Assembly: GCF_900637955.1 (NCBI RefSeq)
Contig: NZ_LR134476.1
Span: forward strand, 1,550,001 to 1,614,000
DNA from: Trueperella bialowiezensis
GTDB taxonomy: Bacteria; Actinomycetota; Actinomycetes; Actinomycetales; Actinomycetaceae
Direction: 5' to 3'
Length of the DNA stretch: 64,000 bases
The notes beneath the pieces are model-generated. The model saw only the letters and a list, made by a program, of their open reading frames with translations. It made no database searches and had not been told where the DNA came from. The position numbers and the translations under genes were made by a program. Shown one piece after another: positions 1-10,416 of this stretch. Every line of letters begins with the position of its first letter. Positions within the stretch are counted from its first letter, which is position 1.

Positions 1-286
1 TTATCTAGTCCTCGCTATCATCCTCTTTGTTATCGGTGGTGCAACAGTGCTCACCCGGCGCAACGGCGTGGTGGCCCTGCTCGGCGTCGAAATCATGCTT
101 AACTCGTGCAACCTTGTGCTCATCACATTCTCCCGTATGTGGGGAAACCTCGAAGGGCAAGTGTTCGCATTCTTCGTCATGGTGGTAGCCGCCGCGGAAG
201 TCGTGGTGGGCCTAGCCATTATCGTGTCCATCTTCCGAACCCGCAGGTCCGCCTCGCTTGACGGCGCGAACCTCATGAAGAATTAG
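1..286 (+). CDS. nuoK: NADH-quinone oxidoreductase subunit K (5' end outside window)
   Basis: Small membrane subunit of respiratory complex I, which passes electrons from NADH to menaquinone and pumps protons. The frame is already open at base 2, so the beginning lies outside the window; 94 codons remain before TAG at 284-286. Three hydrophobic segments are visible, and the stretch [13 protein letters not shown] carries the membrane glutamate (GVE) and the N-x-x-N context typical of NuoK. It is followed 13 bases later by nuoL, as in other nuo operons. Only the missing start makes it partial; there is no sign of damage. Confidence 0.95.
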   Translation, partial: YLVLAIILFVIGGATVLTRRNGVVALLGVEIMLNSCNLVLITFSRMWGNLEGQVFAFFVMVVAAAEVVVGLAIIVSIFRTRRSASLDGANLMKN

Positions 287-299
287 GCAGGTGTGAGAA

Positions 300-2183
300 T
301 TGGTTGACATGATTTGGCTAACCGTCGCGATCCCGCTGGCGAGTTTCGCGATTCTCTTGCTCGCAGGCCGAGCAGCCGACGCGTGGGGGCACTGGCTGGC
401 GATTGCCGCGTCGACGGCGTCGCTACTGGTTGGTGCCGGAGCCACGATTCAGCTGTTGGGTATGGACTCTGCCGCGCGCGTTATTGACAACACGTATTTC
501 ACGCTTATTCCCGGCGAGTTTGCGGTGGACTTTGGCATGCGGGTTGATCCGCTGTCGATGACGTTCGTCATGCTCGTGACCTTCGTGGGCACGCTCATTC
601 ACATCTACTCGGTGGCCTACATGGAGCACGATCCGGACCGGCGGCGTTTCTTCGCCTACCTCAACCTGTTCGTGGCGGCCATGTTGCTGCTCGTGCTCGG
701 GAACTCCTACGTGGTGCTGTTCTTCGGTTGGGAAGGCGTCGGCTTGGCGTCCTACCTGCTCATCTCGTTCTGGAACCACGTTCCCGAATATGCGACGGCG
801 GGCAAGAAGGCTTTCGTCATGAACCGCGTGGGCGATCTGGGCATGCTCGTAGCGATGATGGCGATGGTAGCCAACATCGGTTCGCTGAGTTTTGCCGACG
901 TCGAAACCACAACGCTCAGTACCGGCGCGGCCACGTTCATTGGCCTGTTCCTGCTGCTGGCTGCCTGTGGTAAGTCGGCGCAGTTCCCGCTGCAAGCCTG
1001 GCTGGGCGACGCGATGGCCGGCCCGACCCCGGTGTCGGCGCTCATCCACGCGGCCACGATGGTGACCGCGGGCGTCTACCTCATGGTGCGCTCGGGTGCG
1101 ATCTACGCGGCGGCCCCGACGGCGGCACTCGTGGTGACCTTGATCGGCCTGATCACGCTCGTATTCGGTGCGATCGTGGGTGCGGCGAAAGACGACATGA
1201 AGAAGGTACTGGCCGCCTCCACGATGTCGCAGATCGGCTACATGATGCTGGCAGCCGGGCTCGGACCGGTAGGTGCAGGCTTCGCGATCTTCCACCTCGT
1301 CACGCACGGCTTCTTCAAGGCCAACATGTTCCTTGGTGCTGGTGCGGTCATGCACGCGATGGATGACGAGGTCTCCATCCGTGGCTTTGGCGGGCTGTCC
1401 AAGCACATGAAGATCACTTACTACACGTTCCTTGCTGGCTATCTGGCCATCATTGGTTTCCCATTCCTCTCGGGCTTCTACTCGAAGGACAAGATCATCG
1501 AAGCTGCCTTCACCGGCGAGGGCGTACAGCCCTGGATCTTCGGATCGGTCACGGTGGCAGTTGCCGCGCTCACGGCCTTCTACATGTCGCGCCTGTTCTT
1601 CGGGATCTTCCTTGGAAAGGAACGCTGGAGCTCCGAAGGCCCGGATGCGAAGCATCCGCACGATCCACCGGCACTCATGTGGGTTCCGATGGCGATCCTG
1701 GCCGTTGGTTCGCTCGGCCTTGGCGCCGTGCTCAACTATGGTGGATTCCTCACGTGGCTAGAGCCGTCGATCGGACACATGGCACACGAGGATCCGGTTC
1801 TGCCGATCCCGGTCATTACCGGCATAACGTTACTTGCCGTGGCTATCGGCGTCGGTATTGCATGGAAGATGTACGTGGCGAACCCGATGCCGAAGGCCGC
1901 CCCGGTGGGCTCTGGCCTGACCCGCGCGGCACGTAACGACCTGTTCCAAGACGACATCAACGAGTCGCTGTTCATGAGGCCCGGTATGGCTCTTGTTGCG
2001 GCAACGGATGCTGCCGATCGCGTGGTGGTTGACGGCGCTGTGGAGGCAATCGCGAAGGGCGGGCCCGCGCTCGGAAGCGAGCTCGGGAAACTGCAAACAG
2101 GCTACGCGCGAAACTATGCCAGCTACATTTCGATTGGCGTGGTGCTAGCGCTCATCACGGTCGTTGCGGCGATCGGGTTCTAG
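300..2183 (+). CDS. nuoL: NADH-quinone oxidoreductase subunit L
   Basis: Largest antiporter-like membrane subunit of complex I (627 residues, normal length). It is rich in transmembrane helices and contains the proton-antiporter core, for example WEGVGLASYLLI, GKSAQFPLQAWLGDAMAGP and the lysine-bearing GAAKDDMKKVLAASTMSQIGY. The C-terminal part (about residues 540-627) includes the lateral helix region. The start is taken as TTG at 300; an ATG three codons later (309) is the alternative. It lies between nuoK and nuoM and is co-directional with both. Confidence 0.95.
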   Translation: MVDMIWLTVAIPLASFAILLLAGRAADAWGHWLAIAASTASLLVGAGATIQLLGMDSAARVIDNTYFTLIPGEFAVDFGMRVDPLSMTFVMLVTFVGTLIHIYSVAYMEHDPDRRRFFAYLNLFVAAMLLLVLGNSYVVLFFGWEGVGLASYLLISFWNHVPEYATAGKKAFVMNRVGDLGMLVAMMAMVANIGSLSFADVETTTLSTGAATFIGLFLLLAACGKSAQFPLQAWLGDAMAGPTPVSALIHAATMVTAGVYLMVRSGAIYAAAPTAALVVTLIGLITLVFGAIVGAAKDDMKKVLAASTMSQIGYMMLAAGLGPVGAGFAIFHLVTHGFFKANMFLGAGAVMHAMDDEVSIRGFGGLSKHMKITYYTFLAGYLAIIGFPFLSGFYSKDKIIEAAFTGEGVQPWIFGSVTVAVAALTAFYMSRLFFGIFLGKERWSSEGPDAKHPHDPPALMWVPMAILAVGSLGLGAVLNYGGFLTWLEPSIGHMAHEDPVLPIPVITGITLLAVAIGVGIAWKMYVANPMPKAAPVGSGLTRAARNDLFQDDINESLFMRPGMALVAATDAADRVVVDGAVEAIAKGGPALGSELGKLQTGYARNYASYISIGVVLALITVVAAIGF

Positions 2184-2195
2184 GAGGAGATTGAC

Positions 2196-3707
2196 GTGCA
2201 CACAGTTTCAGAGGCCAGCTTCCCCTGGCTGACAACCATCATTCTCCTCGCCGCGGCAGGCGCGCTCGCACTGTGGCTTATCAAGCCCTTACGCAAGTTC
2301 GCGCGCCCACTCGCGTTAGGCCTATCCGTCGTTGTTGCGGCGCTCTACGTGGTCGCGCTGGTGACCGAGTTCGACGTCGCCAATGCAGGCACCATTCAGG
2401 TAGCCGAAAACTACTCGTGGATCCCGCAACTGGGTGTGAGCCTGGCATGGGGTATCAACGGCATGGGCGCAGTTATGATCGCCCTGTCCGTCTTCCTTGT
2501 TCCGGTGGTTATTCTCGCCTCTTCTGAAATCGACGACGAGCGCATCCACGGCTACCTGGCGTGGGTGTTGGCGTTGGAAGCGATCATCATCGGCCTGTTC
2601 GCAGCACGTGACCTGTTCGTGTTCTACGTGCTCTTCGAGCTGATGATCATCCCGATTTTCTTCATGATCGGCCGCTACGGCAAGAGTGAGAACCGGCGCC
2701 GGGCCGCAATGAAGTTCCTCATTTATTCGCTGCTCGGCGGGCTCATCATGCTGGTGGGCGTCATCGCCGTGTACGCATACGGCCCGGGTGGGGCTGGCGG
2801 TTTCATGATCGACAACCTGGCCACCGGCCTGCAGATCTCTGAGTCTGCACAAATGTGGGTCTTCCTCGCCTTCTTTATCGCGTTCGCGATCAAGGCTCCG
2901 ATGTGGCCCGTCCACACGTGGCTACCGGATGCGACTGAGGAAGCACCTGCGGGCACCTCCACATTGCTGGTTGGCATTTTGGACAAGATGGGCACGTTCG
3001 GCATGATCGCCATCTGCCTGCCGATCTTCCCGCAGGCATCAACGACGGCGGCGCCGGTGATTATGGTCCTAGCACTGGTTTCCATCATATGGGGCGCCCT
3101 CATGGCGATTGCGTCCAAGAATCTTATGCGCCTCGTGGCTTACACGTCGGTGTCGCACTTCGGCTTCATGGTGCTAGGTATTTTCTCTGGATCGACGACG
3201 GCGATGGCCGGCGCGATCTTGTACATGGTGGCACACGGCGTGGGAACGGCAGCGCTGTTCCTCGTGGTCGGCTTCCTCGGCCAGCGCGGCAAGTCGCACA
3301 TGATCGCCGACTACGGCGGCTGGCAACGGGTCACCCCGCTGATCGCGGGCGCATTCCTCATCGCAGGGCTTGCAACGATCGCGCTTCCAGGCCTATCCGG
3401 ATTCATCCCCGAATTCATGGTTCTCATGGGCACGTTCAAGGTACGCCCGGTATTTGCGCTTGTGGCCGTGATCGGCGTCGTCTTGGCAGCGCTCTACATC
3501 CTGTTGCCTTACCAGCGCGTGTTTACCGGCCCGAAGCCAGACGTGGAGGCTAAGGATCTTGATGGGCGTGAGAAGGTCGTGGTGGGTGTTCTTATTGCGG
3601 CCATGCTCGGGCTGGGCATCTATCCGGCTCCCGCCTTGGAGGCTATTAATCCGGTAGCTGAGCAGTATGCGAGCTATGTTGACCTGAGCGAAGGGAGCAA
3701 CAAGTGA
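2196..3707 (+). CDS. nuoM: NADH-quinone oxidoreductase subunit M
   Basis: Antiporter-like membrane subunit of complex I, 503 residues. Family features are visible: FYVLFELMIIPIFFMIG carries the conserved transmembrane glutamate, and APMWPVHTWLPDATEEAP followed by the KMGTFG helix is the typical NuoM core. The start is GTG at 2196, preceded by a strong ribosome site (AGGAGG at 2183-2188). Its stop overlaps the GTG start of nuoN by four bases, so translation is probably coupled. Confidence 0.96.
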   Translation: MHTVSEASFPWLTTIILLAAAGALALWLIKPLRKFARPLALGLSVVVAALYVVALVTEFDVANAGTIQVAENYSWIPQLGVSLAWGINGMGAVMIALSVFLVPVVILASSEIDDERIHGYLAWVLALEAIIIGLFAARDLFVFYVLFELMIIPIFFMIGRYGKSENRRRAAMKFLIYSLLGGLIMLVGVIAVYAYGPGGAGGFMIDNLATGLQISESAQMWVFLAFFIAFAIKAPMWPVHTWLPDATEEAPAGTSTLLVGILDKMGTFGMIAICLPIFPQASTTAAPVIMVLALVSIIWGALMAIASKNLMRLVAYTSVSHFGFMVLGIFSGSTTAMAGAILYMVAHGVGTAALFLVVGFLGQRGKSHMIADYGGWQRVTPLIAGAFLIAGLATIALPGLSGFIPEFMVLMGTFKVRPVFALVAVIGVVLAALYILLPYQRVFTGPKPDVEAKDLDGREKVVVGVLIAAMLGLGIYPAPALEAINPVAEQYASYVDLSEGSNK

Positions 3708-5362
3708 ACTTCCACATTGAATGGGTAGCAGTTATTCCGCTGCTGATCGTGCTCGGTGCGGGGGTCGTGGGCACGCTTGTCGAAGCTTTTGTGCCGCACC
3801 GGTTCCGCCGGCCAATCCAGATTGCGGGCTCGCTCATCTCGCTTGCCGCCGCCCTCGTGGCAGTCGTGTGGCGGTGGACCGAGCTGCAAGCTGCCAATAT
3901 TCAAGCGCAGGCGCTGTCGTCGTCGCCGCTTCCGGCCCATCCGCTCGCTGGCATGCCAGGTACCGGATTTGAAGGGGTGCCGACCGGAATCCAGAGCGTC
4001 GGACTGGTAGAAGACAACATTTCGCTCATCGGGCAGGCGATCATCCTGACCTCGGCGCTACTCGCCTTCCTCGTCATGGCCGACCGCAGCGAAACCCGCG
4101 AGGGTGCCTTTGCCGCTTCTGCAGCCACGCGCCCCGGGTCGCCTGACGAACGGGAGATGACGAAGGCCGGCCGCCAGCAGACCGAAATCTTCCCGCTCGC
4201 CATGTTTGCGACGGGCGGGATGATGGCCTTCACCTCGGCCTACGATTTGCTCACGCTGTTCATCTCGCTCGAAGTGCTTTCCCTGCCGCTCTACGTGCTG
4301 GCTGCAACCTCGCGGCGTAAGCGCTTGCTGTCACAAGAGGCCGCGCTGAAGTACTTTATTCTGGGCGCGTTCTCCTCGGCGATCTTCCTCATGGGTGCTG
4401 CGCTGATCTACGGTGCTACCGGTTCGCTGTCGCTCGTGGGCGCGGTGATCCGCTTCCGCTTCGGCCCGGGTGGCGACTTCACGGCGCTACTTGCCGTGGG
4501 AGCGATCATGGTGCTCATCGGCCTGCTGTTTAAGGTGGGCGCGGTGCCGTTCCATTCGTGGACCCCGGACGTCTACCAGGGTGCACCCACACCGATCACA
4601 GGCTTCATGGCCGCAGGCACGAAAGCCGCCGCTTTCCTTGCGATGGCACGCGTGTTCTTCTGGACCGCCTCGCTCGTGCACGATTCAGTCAACGTGTTCA
4701 TGTGGATCGTCATCATCGCAACGATCGTGGTTGGCACCGTGATGGGTCTTATCCAAACGGACATCAAGCGCCTGCTCGCGTACTCGTCAATCGCGCACGC
4801 CGGTTTCATCCTCATCGCGATCAACGCGATCAACCATCCGAACGGTTCGGAAGCGACCACGCAGCTGGCGTTCACGTCGATCATGTTCTACCTGTTGGCC
4901 TATGGAGTTGCTACCGTCGGCGCGTTTGGTATCGTGACACTCGTGCGCGAAAAAGACGCCAACGGCAACATCTTGGGCGAGGCCACCAAGCTCTCCAGCT
5001 GGGCTGGTCTCGGCAAGCGCAGCCCGCTTCTGGCTGCGGCGATGAGCCTGTTCCTGCTGTCCTTTGCCGGTATTCCACTCACGGGTGGTTTCATTGGCAA
5101 GTTCCGGGTATTCCAAGCCGGTGTGGGCACAGGGCAGACCGTGCTCGTGGTGATTGCAGTGCTCGCTTCGGCGGCCACCGCGGTGTTCTATTTCCGCCTC
5201 ATTCAATTAATGTATTTCCGTGAACCGGAGGGCGAAACCACCGTGGCTGTCGAGTCTGAGGGCATGTCGATCGTGGCGATCATCATGGCCACAATCTTGA
5301 CCGTTGCGCTGGGTGTGTTGCCCGGCCCGGTTCTTGATTTCATCAACGGGTCGTTTGTGTGA
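3704..5362 (+). CDS. nuoN: NADH-quinone oxidoreductase subunit N
   Basis: Third antiporter-like membrane subunit of complex I, 552 residues, which is long for NuoN. The extra length includes a polar loop after the second membrane segment (roughly residues 125-160). Family core motifs LLTLFISLEVLSLPLYVLA and FKVGAVPFHSWTPDVYQGAPTPITGF are present. It starts with GTG inside the nuoM stop (GTGA overlap), and its own stop overlaps the next GTG start by four bases. It is the last nuo gene of the operon. Confidence 0.96.
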   Translation: MNFHIEWVAVIPLLIVLGAGVVGTLVEAFVPHRFRRPIQIAGSLISLAAALVAVVWRWTELQAANIQAQALSSSPLPAHPLAGMPGTGFEGVPTGIQSVGLVEDNISLIGQAIILTSALLAFLVMADRSETREGAFAASAATRPGSPDEREMTKAGRQQTEIFPLAMFATGGMMAFTSAYDLLTLFISLEVLSLPLYVLAATSRRKRLLSQEAALKYFILGAFSSAIFLMGAALIYGATGSLSLVGAVIRFRFGPGGDFTALLAVGAIMVLIGLLFKVGAVPFHSWTPDVYQGAPTPITGFMAAGTKAAAFLAMARVFFWTASLVHDSVNVFMWIVIIATIVVGTVMGLIQTDIKRLLAYSSIAHAGFILIAINAINHPNGSEATTQLAFTSIMFYLLAYGVATVGAFGIVTLVREKDANGNILGEATKLSSWAGLGKRSPLLAAAMSLFLLSFAGIPLTGGFIGKFRVFQAGVGTGQTVLVVIAVLASAATAVFYFRLIQLMYFREPEGETTVAVESEGMSIVAIIMATILTVALGVLPGPVLDFINGSFV

Positions 5363-6366
5363 GCGTAGCTGAATTTCTTTCCAGTGACGATCCGTTTGCC
5401 CGGCGCATCTCGCAGCGCATGGCGGTTGTGGAAGACCGCCTGCGCGAGCAGACCCGGGTAGACGACGTCGTTGCAGATCCTGTCACGTCCCATCTCGCCG
5501 ACGCGGGTGGTAAGCGGCTGAGGCCGCTACTGACTTTGTTAGCGGCCGAGCTTGGGCCGAATCCTGATTCGAGCCACGTCATTGATGCGGCGGTGGTGAT
5601 GGAACTGACCCACTTGGCGTCGTTGTATCACGACGACGTCATGGACGAAGCTCCGATGCGGCGCGGCGTGCCAACTGCACAGTACATTTTCGGTAATTCG
5701 TCGGCGATCATGGCCGGTGACGTGCTTTTTTCTCGGGCGTCAAAGATTGTTGCCGGGCTCGGGCAGAAGGCGATCTACATGCATGCCAACGCTTTTGAGC
5801 GTTTGTGCATGGGGCAGTTACACGAGATCGTTGGGCCGCGTGAGGGCGAAGATCCGATCGAGCATCATGTGGCCGTGCTGTCCGGCAAAACGGGTTCGCT
5901 TATTGCAGCGGCGGCACACCACGGTGTGATGGCTGCCGGGGGCTCCGACGAGATCAGCCACAAGCTTGAACAGTTCGGCGAACGGATCGGCGTCGCGTTC
6001 CAGATTGCCGACGACGTCATCGACCTATCCGACGACGAGCTCACCGGCAAGACCGCGGGCACCGACCTGCTCGAAGGCGTGCCCACGTACCCTACTTTGT
6101 TGCTCAACAAGCGGGAAGCCGAGGGTGAGCTAGACGCGGCAGGCGCGGAAATCTTAGCGGCGCTGCGCCAGGGCAATCTCGACGAAGGCGACCGGCTCGC
6201 CGCCGTCGTGGCTGCGCTACGGGAGCACGACGTCGTCGCTGAAACCCGGGATGTGGCACGCAGCTGGGTGGATGATGCACTGACGTACCTTGTAGGGCTC
6301 GACGACTATCCGGTGTATGACTACCTCGTCGCGTTCGCTCACGGCATGGTAGAGCGAATGTACTAG
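5359..6366 (+). CDS. Polyprenyl (hepta/octa/nonaprenyl-type) diphosphate synthase
   Basis: Trans-isoprenyl diphosphate synthase, 335 residues, expected to condense isopentenyl units into a long-chain prenyl diphosphate for the menaquinone side chain. Visible motifs are GGKRLRP (about residues 50-56), the first aspartate-rich motif HDDVMDEAPMRRG (91-103) and the second, QIADDVIDLSDD, near residue 214. The GTG start overlaps the nuoN stop by four bases, so quinone side-chain supply is coupled to the quinone-reducing complex; the same arrangement occurs in other actinobacteria. The exact chain length cannot be read from sequence. GrcC or HepT-like names would fit. Confidence 0.9.
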   Translation: MSVAEFLSSDDPFARRISQRMAVVEDRLREQTRVDDVVADPVTSHLADAGGKRLRPLLTLLAAELGPNPDSSHVIDAAVVMELTHLASLYHDDVMDEAPMRRGVPTAQYIFGNSSAIMAGDVLFSRASKIVAGLGQKAIYMHANAFERLCMGQLHEIVGPREGEDPIEHHVAVLSGKTGSLIAAAAHHGVMAAGGSDEISHKLEQFGERIGVAFQIADDVIDLSDDELTGKTAGTDLLEGVPTYPTLLLNKREAEGELDAAGAEILAALRQGNLDEGDRLAAVVAALREHDVVAETRDVARSWVDDALTYLVGLDDYPVYDYLVAFAHGMVERMY

Positions 6367-6405
6367 TTGGCTGTAGACTGTTCGGAGCTTAGACGAGGAG
6401 CGAAC

Positions 6406-9168
6406 GTGCGCAAACTTATCGATAAGATTCTGCGAGCTGGCGAAGGGCGCCTGCTGAAGAAGCTTGAGAAGATCACCGATCAGGTGAACGAACTGGAAAG
6501 CATTTTCCAGGAGATGAGCGATGATGAGCTCAAGGCGCAAACCGACGAGTTCCGCAAGCGGTATCACGACGGCGAATCACTCGACGATCTTCTTCCGGAA
6601 GCCTTTGCTGTGGTGCGGGAAGCCTCGGTGCGTACGCTTGGCCAGCGGCACTATGACGTACAGATCATGGGTGGTGCAGCGCTCCATCTGGGCAATATTG
6701 CGGAAATGAAAACCGGTGAAGGTAAGACGCTCGTGGCCACCTTGACCGCCTACCTTAACGCGATCCCTGGTAAGGGCGTGCACGTGGTGACAGTCAATGA
6801 CTACCTTGCTTCCTACCAGTCGGAGCTTATGGGGCGCGTGTACCGGTTCTTGGGCATGACCACCGGGTGTATCACCTCCGGGCTCACTCCTGACACGCGC
6901 CGTGAACAATACGCGTGCGATATTACCTATGGCACGAACAACGAGTTCGGATTCGACTACCTGCGTGACAACATGGCGATGAGCCTCGATAATCTCGTGC
7001 AGCGCGGCCACCACTATGCGATCGTGGACGAGGTGGATTCGATTCTTATCGACGAGGCGCGTACCCCGCTCATCATTTCGGGGCCGGCTGAAGGCGATGC
7101 GAACAAGTGGTATTCGATGTTCGCGCAGGCGATGAATCATCTCAAACGGGATATCGACTACGAGGTCGATGAAAAGAAACGCAACGTGGGTATCCTCGAG
7201 CCGGGCATCGAAAAGATCGAAGACATGCTGGGGATCGACAACCTGTACGAATCAGCAAACACCCCGCTCATCGGCTACCTCAACAACGCGATTAAAGCCA
7301 AGGAGCTGTTTACTCGCGATCAGGACTACATTGTGACCGACGGCGAAGTGCACATCGTTGATGAGCACACCGGGCGCGTACTACCCGGGCGGCGTTACAG
7401 CGAGGGTATGCACCAGGCGATCGAAGCTAAAGAGGGCGTGCAGATCAAGGCCGAAAACCAGACGCTTGCTACGATCACGTTGCAGAATTACTTTCGCTTG
7501 TATGAGAAGTTGTCGGGCATGACGGGTACGGCGGAAACGGAAGCCGAAGAATTTGCGTCGACGTACGATATCGGCGTCGTACCTATTCCAACAAACATGC
7601 CCATGCAACGCGAAGATAAGACTGACCTGGTGTATCCCACCATGAACGGCAAGTTCAACGCGATCGTGGAGGACATCAAAGAGCGCTACCAGAAGGGGCA
7701 GCCGGTGCTCGTGGGTACGGCGTCGGTGGAAAACTCCGAGTACCTGTCGACACTGCTGAAGAAGGCGAGAATCCCGCATGCCGTGCTCAACGCGAAGCAG
7801 CACGAGCGTGAAGCTCAAGTGGTGGCCATGGCCGGGCGGAAGCATGCGGTGACTGTGGCAACCAACATGGCCGGCCGTGGTACGGATATCATGCTCGGCG
7901 GAAACGCGGAGCACATCGCCGTCGATCTCATGGCCGCGCGTGGGCTCGATCCTGAGGAGAACGCGGAAGAATACGAAAGCGTGTGGCCGGAGGTTCTCGC
8001 GGAAGCGCAGGCCAAGGTAAAGGCGGAGCATGACGAGGTTGTGGAGCTGGGCGGCCTGTACGTGCTCGGCTCGGAACGCCACGAATCGCGGCGTATCGAT
8101 AACCAGTTGCGTGGCCGATCAGGACGTCAGGGTGATCCGGGCGAATCGCGGTTCTATCTCTCGCTCGACGACGACCTCATGCGCCTGTTTGGTAACACGC
8201 GGGCGACCGCGGCGTTCAAGAATGGTCCGGAAGATGAGGCGCTGGATTTCAAGATCCTATCCTCGGCTATCGAACGGGCCCAGACTCAGATTGAGTCGCG
8301 TAACGCGGAGACGCGCAAGAACGTGTTGAAATACGACGACGTGATGAACGAACAGCGTACGGTCGTGTATGCCGAACGGCGGCGGATTCTCGAAGGTGAA
8401 GACGTGGCCGATCAGATCGGTTCGTTCATGGACTTCGTTGTTGACGACGTCGTCAACCTGCACGCTCAAGGGCCTGCCGACGAGTGGGACATGCATGCGA
8501 TGTGGACGGACGTCAAGGGTATTTATAAGCCGAGCTTCTCAGCCGAAGAGCTCGTTGACGCTCATGGCGGGATCGACTCGCTCAGCCGTGACACGCTGCG
8601 CGCCGAGCTACGCGAGGACATGCAGGCCGTTTACGACGAGCGAGAAGACGAGCTTGGTAGCGACAAGATGCGCAACATCGAACGCCAAGTGTTGCTCACC
8701 GTGTTGGATCGTAAGTGGCGGGAACATTTGTATGAGATGGACTATCTCAAAGAGGGCATCGGCCTGCGTGCGATGGCGCAGCGTAACCCGCTGGTCGAAT
8801 ACAAGCAGGAAGGCTACCTGCTGTTCCAACAGATGAACGATTCGATTCGGGAAGAGACCGTTCGTCATCTCATGAACTTTGAGACCCCGTCGGAGAAGAT
8901 GGCTCGCGAGGCCGTTGAGGCGGCGAAGAACGCGGCGCTGAGCGGAGTAGATGCCGGTGGCAGTGCTTTCATTGGGCAAAAGCAGGCGGTTAAGAAACAG
9001 CCGGTCAAGAAGAAGGCAACCACATCTGAGCAAGCGTTGCCCATGAAGAAGCCGGAGCCGACGAAGAAGCTCACTTACTCGAATGCCCAGTCAAATCCAC
9101 AGGCGGGGATGAATCGTGCGCAGCGTCGGGCCGCGAAAAAGCGGTCGAAGCAGCGTGGTAAGCGTTAG
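6406..9168 (+). CDS. secA: Preprotein translocase ATPase subunit SecA
   Basis: Motor ATPase of the general secretion pathway, 920 residues. The Walker A motif [13 protein letters not shown], the DEAD-type box [17 protein letters not shown], the preprotein-binding and helical scaffold regions and the second nucleotide-binding fold ([27 protein letters not shown]) are all present. The C terminus is lysine and arginine rich and lacks the zinc-binding cysteines seen in proteobacterial SecA, as is usual for actinobacterial SecA1. The start is GTG at 6406 because GAGGAG sits at 6395-6400 and the protein then begins like other SecAs. An in-frame TTG at 6367 would add 13 residues without a ribosome site. 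It converges on the next gene with a four-base overlap. Confidence 0.97.
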   Translation: MRKLIDKILRAGEGRLLKKLEKITDQVNELESIFQEMSDDELKAQTDEFRKRYHDGESLDDLLPEAFAVVREASVRTLGQRHYDVQIMGGAALHLGNIAEMKTGEGKTLVATLTAYLNAIPGKGVHVVTVNDYLASYQSELMGRVYRFLGMTTGCITSGLTPDTRREQYACDITYGTNNEFGFDYLRDNMAMSLDNLVQRGHHYAIVDEVDSILIDEARTPLIISGPAEGDANKWYSMFAQAMNHLKRDIDYEVDEKKRNVGILEPGIEKIEDMLGIDNLYESANTPLIGYLNNAIKAKELFTRDQDYIVTDGEVHIVDEHTGRVLPGRRYSEGMHQAIEAKEGVQIKAENQTLATITLQNYFRLYEKLSGMTGTAETEAEEFASTYDIGVVPIPTNMPMQREDKTDLVYPTMNGKFNAIVEDIKERYQKGQPVLVGTASVENSEYLSTLLKKARIPHAVLNAKQHEREAQVVAMAGRKHAVTVATNMAGRGTDIMLGGNAEHIAVDLMAARGLDPEENAEEYESVWPEVLAEAQAKVKAEHDEVVELGGLYVLGSERHESRRIDNQLRGRSGRQGDPGESRFYLSLDDDLMRLFGNTRATAAFKNGPEDEALDFKILSSAIERAQTQIESRNAETRKNVLKYDDVMNEQRTVVYAERRRILEGEDVADQIGSFMDFVVDDVVNLHAQGPADEWDMHAMWTDVKGIYKPSFSAEELVDAHGGIDSLSRDTLRAELREDMQAVYDEREDELGSDKMRNIERQVLLTVLDRKWREHLYEMDYLKEGIGLRAMAQRNPLVEYKQEGYLLFQQMNDSIREETVRHLMNFETPSEKMAREAVEAAKNAALSGVDAGGSAFIGQKQAVKKQPVKKKATTSEQALPMKKPEPTKKLTYSNAQSNPQAGMNRAQRRAAKKRSKQRGKR

Positions 9169-9713
9169 ATAATCTCGAGAGCCGTGGCGTGCCAGCGTGA
9201 TCGGCGTACCTCGAGGCGCACGGCGGCCGCACGGATTTTGGTGCCATCGAAAATAACTAGGGATGTTTCTGCCACGCCTTCGCGCGGTATACACACGACG
9301 ACCTTCTTCACGTGCGGTGGCAGGCATTTTTCTGCCCGTCCGTTAATGCGCTGGCCAAGACCAGCCCGCCGCACGAATGCTTCATAGACTGCCGGATGGA
9401 GCCAGGTTTGTAGTTGGCGTACTGGCCGGTGGCCAAGAAGCGCTTCGACTGCCTGCTTGATAAGCGTGGCTGCGAACCTGTCTGGTGGTGGTAGTTGCGT
9501 GCCGGGTTCGACGCTGCGGTCAGCAAAAATGGAGGTCGTGACTTTCGGGGATGCGAACGCTACGCGGTCAAAACGCTGCGGGAGCGACGAATCCAACATC
9601 GGCGTGGCCAGCGCAGGACCGTCGACCTTGTAGGGTTGCGCCGGAGGCCGGCTTGATGGCGGCGGCACTGTGACGGCCAGCGGGGCAAGTTGGGCGGCAG
9701 TGTTTGCTGACAT
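9165..9713 (-). CDS. Rv3235-family conserved actinobacterial protein
   Basis: Protein of 182 residues with a proline- and alanine-rich, probably disordered N-terminal half and a compact C-terminal domain (about residues 80-180). The segment [20 protein letters not shown] resembles the conserved core of the family named after M. tuberculosis Rv3235, whose function is unknown. As in mycobacteria, the gene lies near secA. The ATG at 9711-9713 overlaps the stop of the upstream LysM gene by one base (TAATG), so the pair is translationally coupled. Family assignment is from recalled motif similarity. Confidence 0.7.
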   Translation of the reverse strand: MSANTAAQLAPLAVTVPPPSSRPPAQPYKVDGPALATPMLDSSLPQRFDRVAFASPKVTTSIFADRSVEPGTQLPPPDRFAATLIKQAVEALLGHRPVRQLQTWLHPAVYEAFVRRAGLGQRINGRAEKCLPPHVKKVVVCIPREGVAETSLVIFDGTKIRAAAVRLEVRRSRWHATALEII

Positions 9714-10273
9714 TACGGCATCCTTAATTGTTGACCGGGATAGATGAGATTGGGATCCTCGACGACGTCAAGGTTTGCTTCCCACAGTTGCTCGACAAGT
9801 TCGGTAGTCTCGGCGGCGTTGTGGGGTTCGTAGTGGTCGACAGCGATCGACCACAGGCTCTCACCGGGGGAGACTGTGTGGTGTGATGGTGTTGTGTGCG
9901 GTGGTGCTGTTGTGTGCGGTAAGTCTTGTGACGAGTCCAGTGGTGCTGTAGTTCGCGGTGGCGTGTGCTTTGCTCGCTGGTGTCCTGCCGGCGCGTGCAC
10001 CACAGCAGACTCTACAGCCGGCGCATCAGCACCCCAGCTGAGATCGACGGTGTCGGCCAGTGCGGGAGTGGTGATGAGGCTGGTGGCAGCAAGGGTTTTG
10101 ATGAAGGGCGGGCCCCATCGGGCAACTGCTGCGCGTATGCCGGCGTGCTTGGCATACCGGCCGTAGACGTAAGCGAGCGCCGAGATCAGATACCATGCCG
10201 CGATGAATGCGAGCGTGCCGGCTGCGGCCAGCTCGAGCAGGCTCTGAAGCTGCGCGGTGGGCGAGTGCTGCAC
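9713..10273 (-). CDS. LysM-domain membrane-anchored protein
   Basis: Protein of 186 residues. It has a hydrophobic helix near residues 12-38 and a second apolar stretch around 57-73 ending in an ALADT signal-like site. A Thr/Pro/His-rich linker (about 95-130) leads to a C-terminal LysM domain: HTVSPGESLWSIA ... LIYPGQQLRMP, about 132-185. LysM domains bind peptidoglycan, so the C-terminal part should lie outside the membrane. The start is GTG at 10271-10273, with GGAGG six bases upstream on the minus strand. It is coupled to the Rv3235-like gene. Substrate and role are unknown. Confidence 0.8.
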   Translation of the reverse strand: MQHSPTAQLQSLLELAAAGTLAFIAAWYLISALAYVYGRYAKHAGIRAAVARWGPPFIKTLAATSLITTPALADTVDLSWGADAPAVESAVVHAPAGHQRAKHTPPRTTAPLDSSQDLPHTTAPPHTTPSHHTVSPGESLWSIAVDHYEPHNAAETTELVEQLWEANLDVVEDPNLIYPGQQLRMP

Positions 10274-10403
10274 GAAAGCCTCCGATCGTGTTGTTTGATG
10301 TTGTTTGATGGTCTATGAGAAAGTATGAGTGCGTTTGTGTGGGGCGGCGAGTGGGTATACCCGGTATCCCGCTGTGTGAGAAAACAGCCCACGTGAAGTG
10401 CGC

Positions 10404-10409
10404 TAGGTT
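10404..10409 (+). promoter_or_regulatory. Candidate -10 element, leaderless start for the 10417 gene
   Basis: TAGGTT ends seven bases before the ATG at 10417, the spacing expected when transcription starts at or near the start codon. No Shine-Dalgarno sequence is visible before that ATG, which agrees with a leaderless message. No good -35 box is seen. Confidence 0.35.
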
Positions 10410-10416
10410 TACCACC

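Noticed and set aside
6367-6405. Upstream TTG start for SecA
   Set aside because: No ribosome site and no similarity of the 13 extra residues; GTG 6406 has GAGGAG at good distance and gives the standard N terminus.
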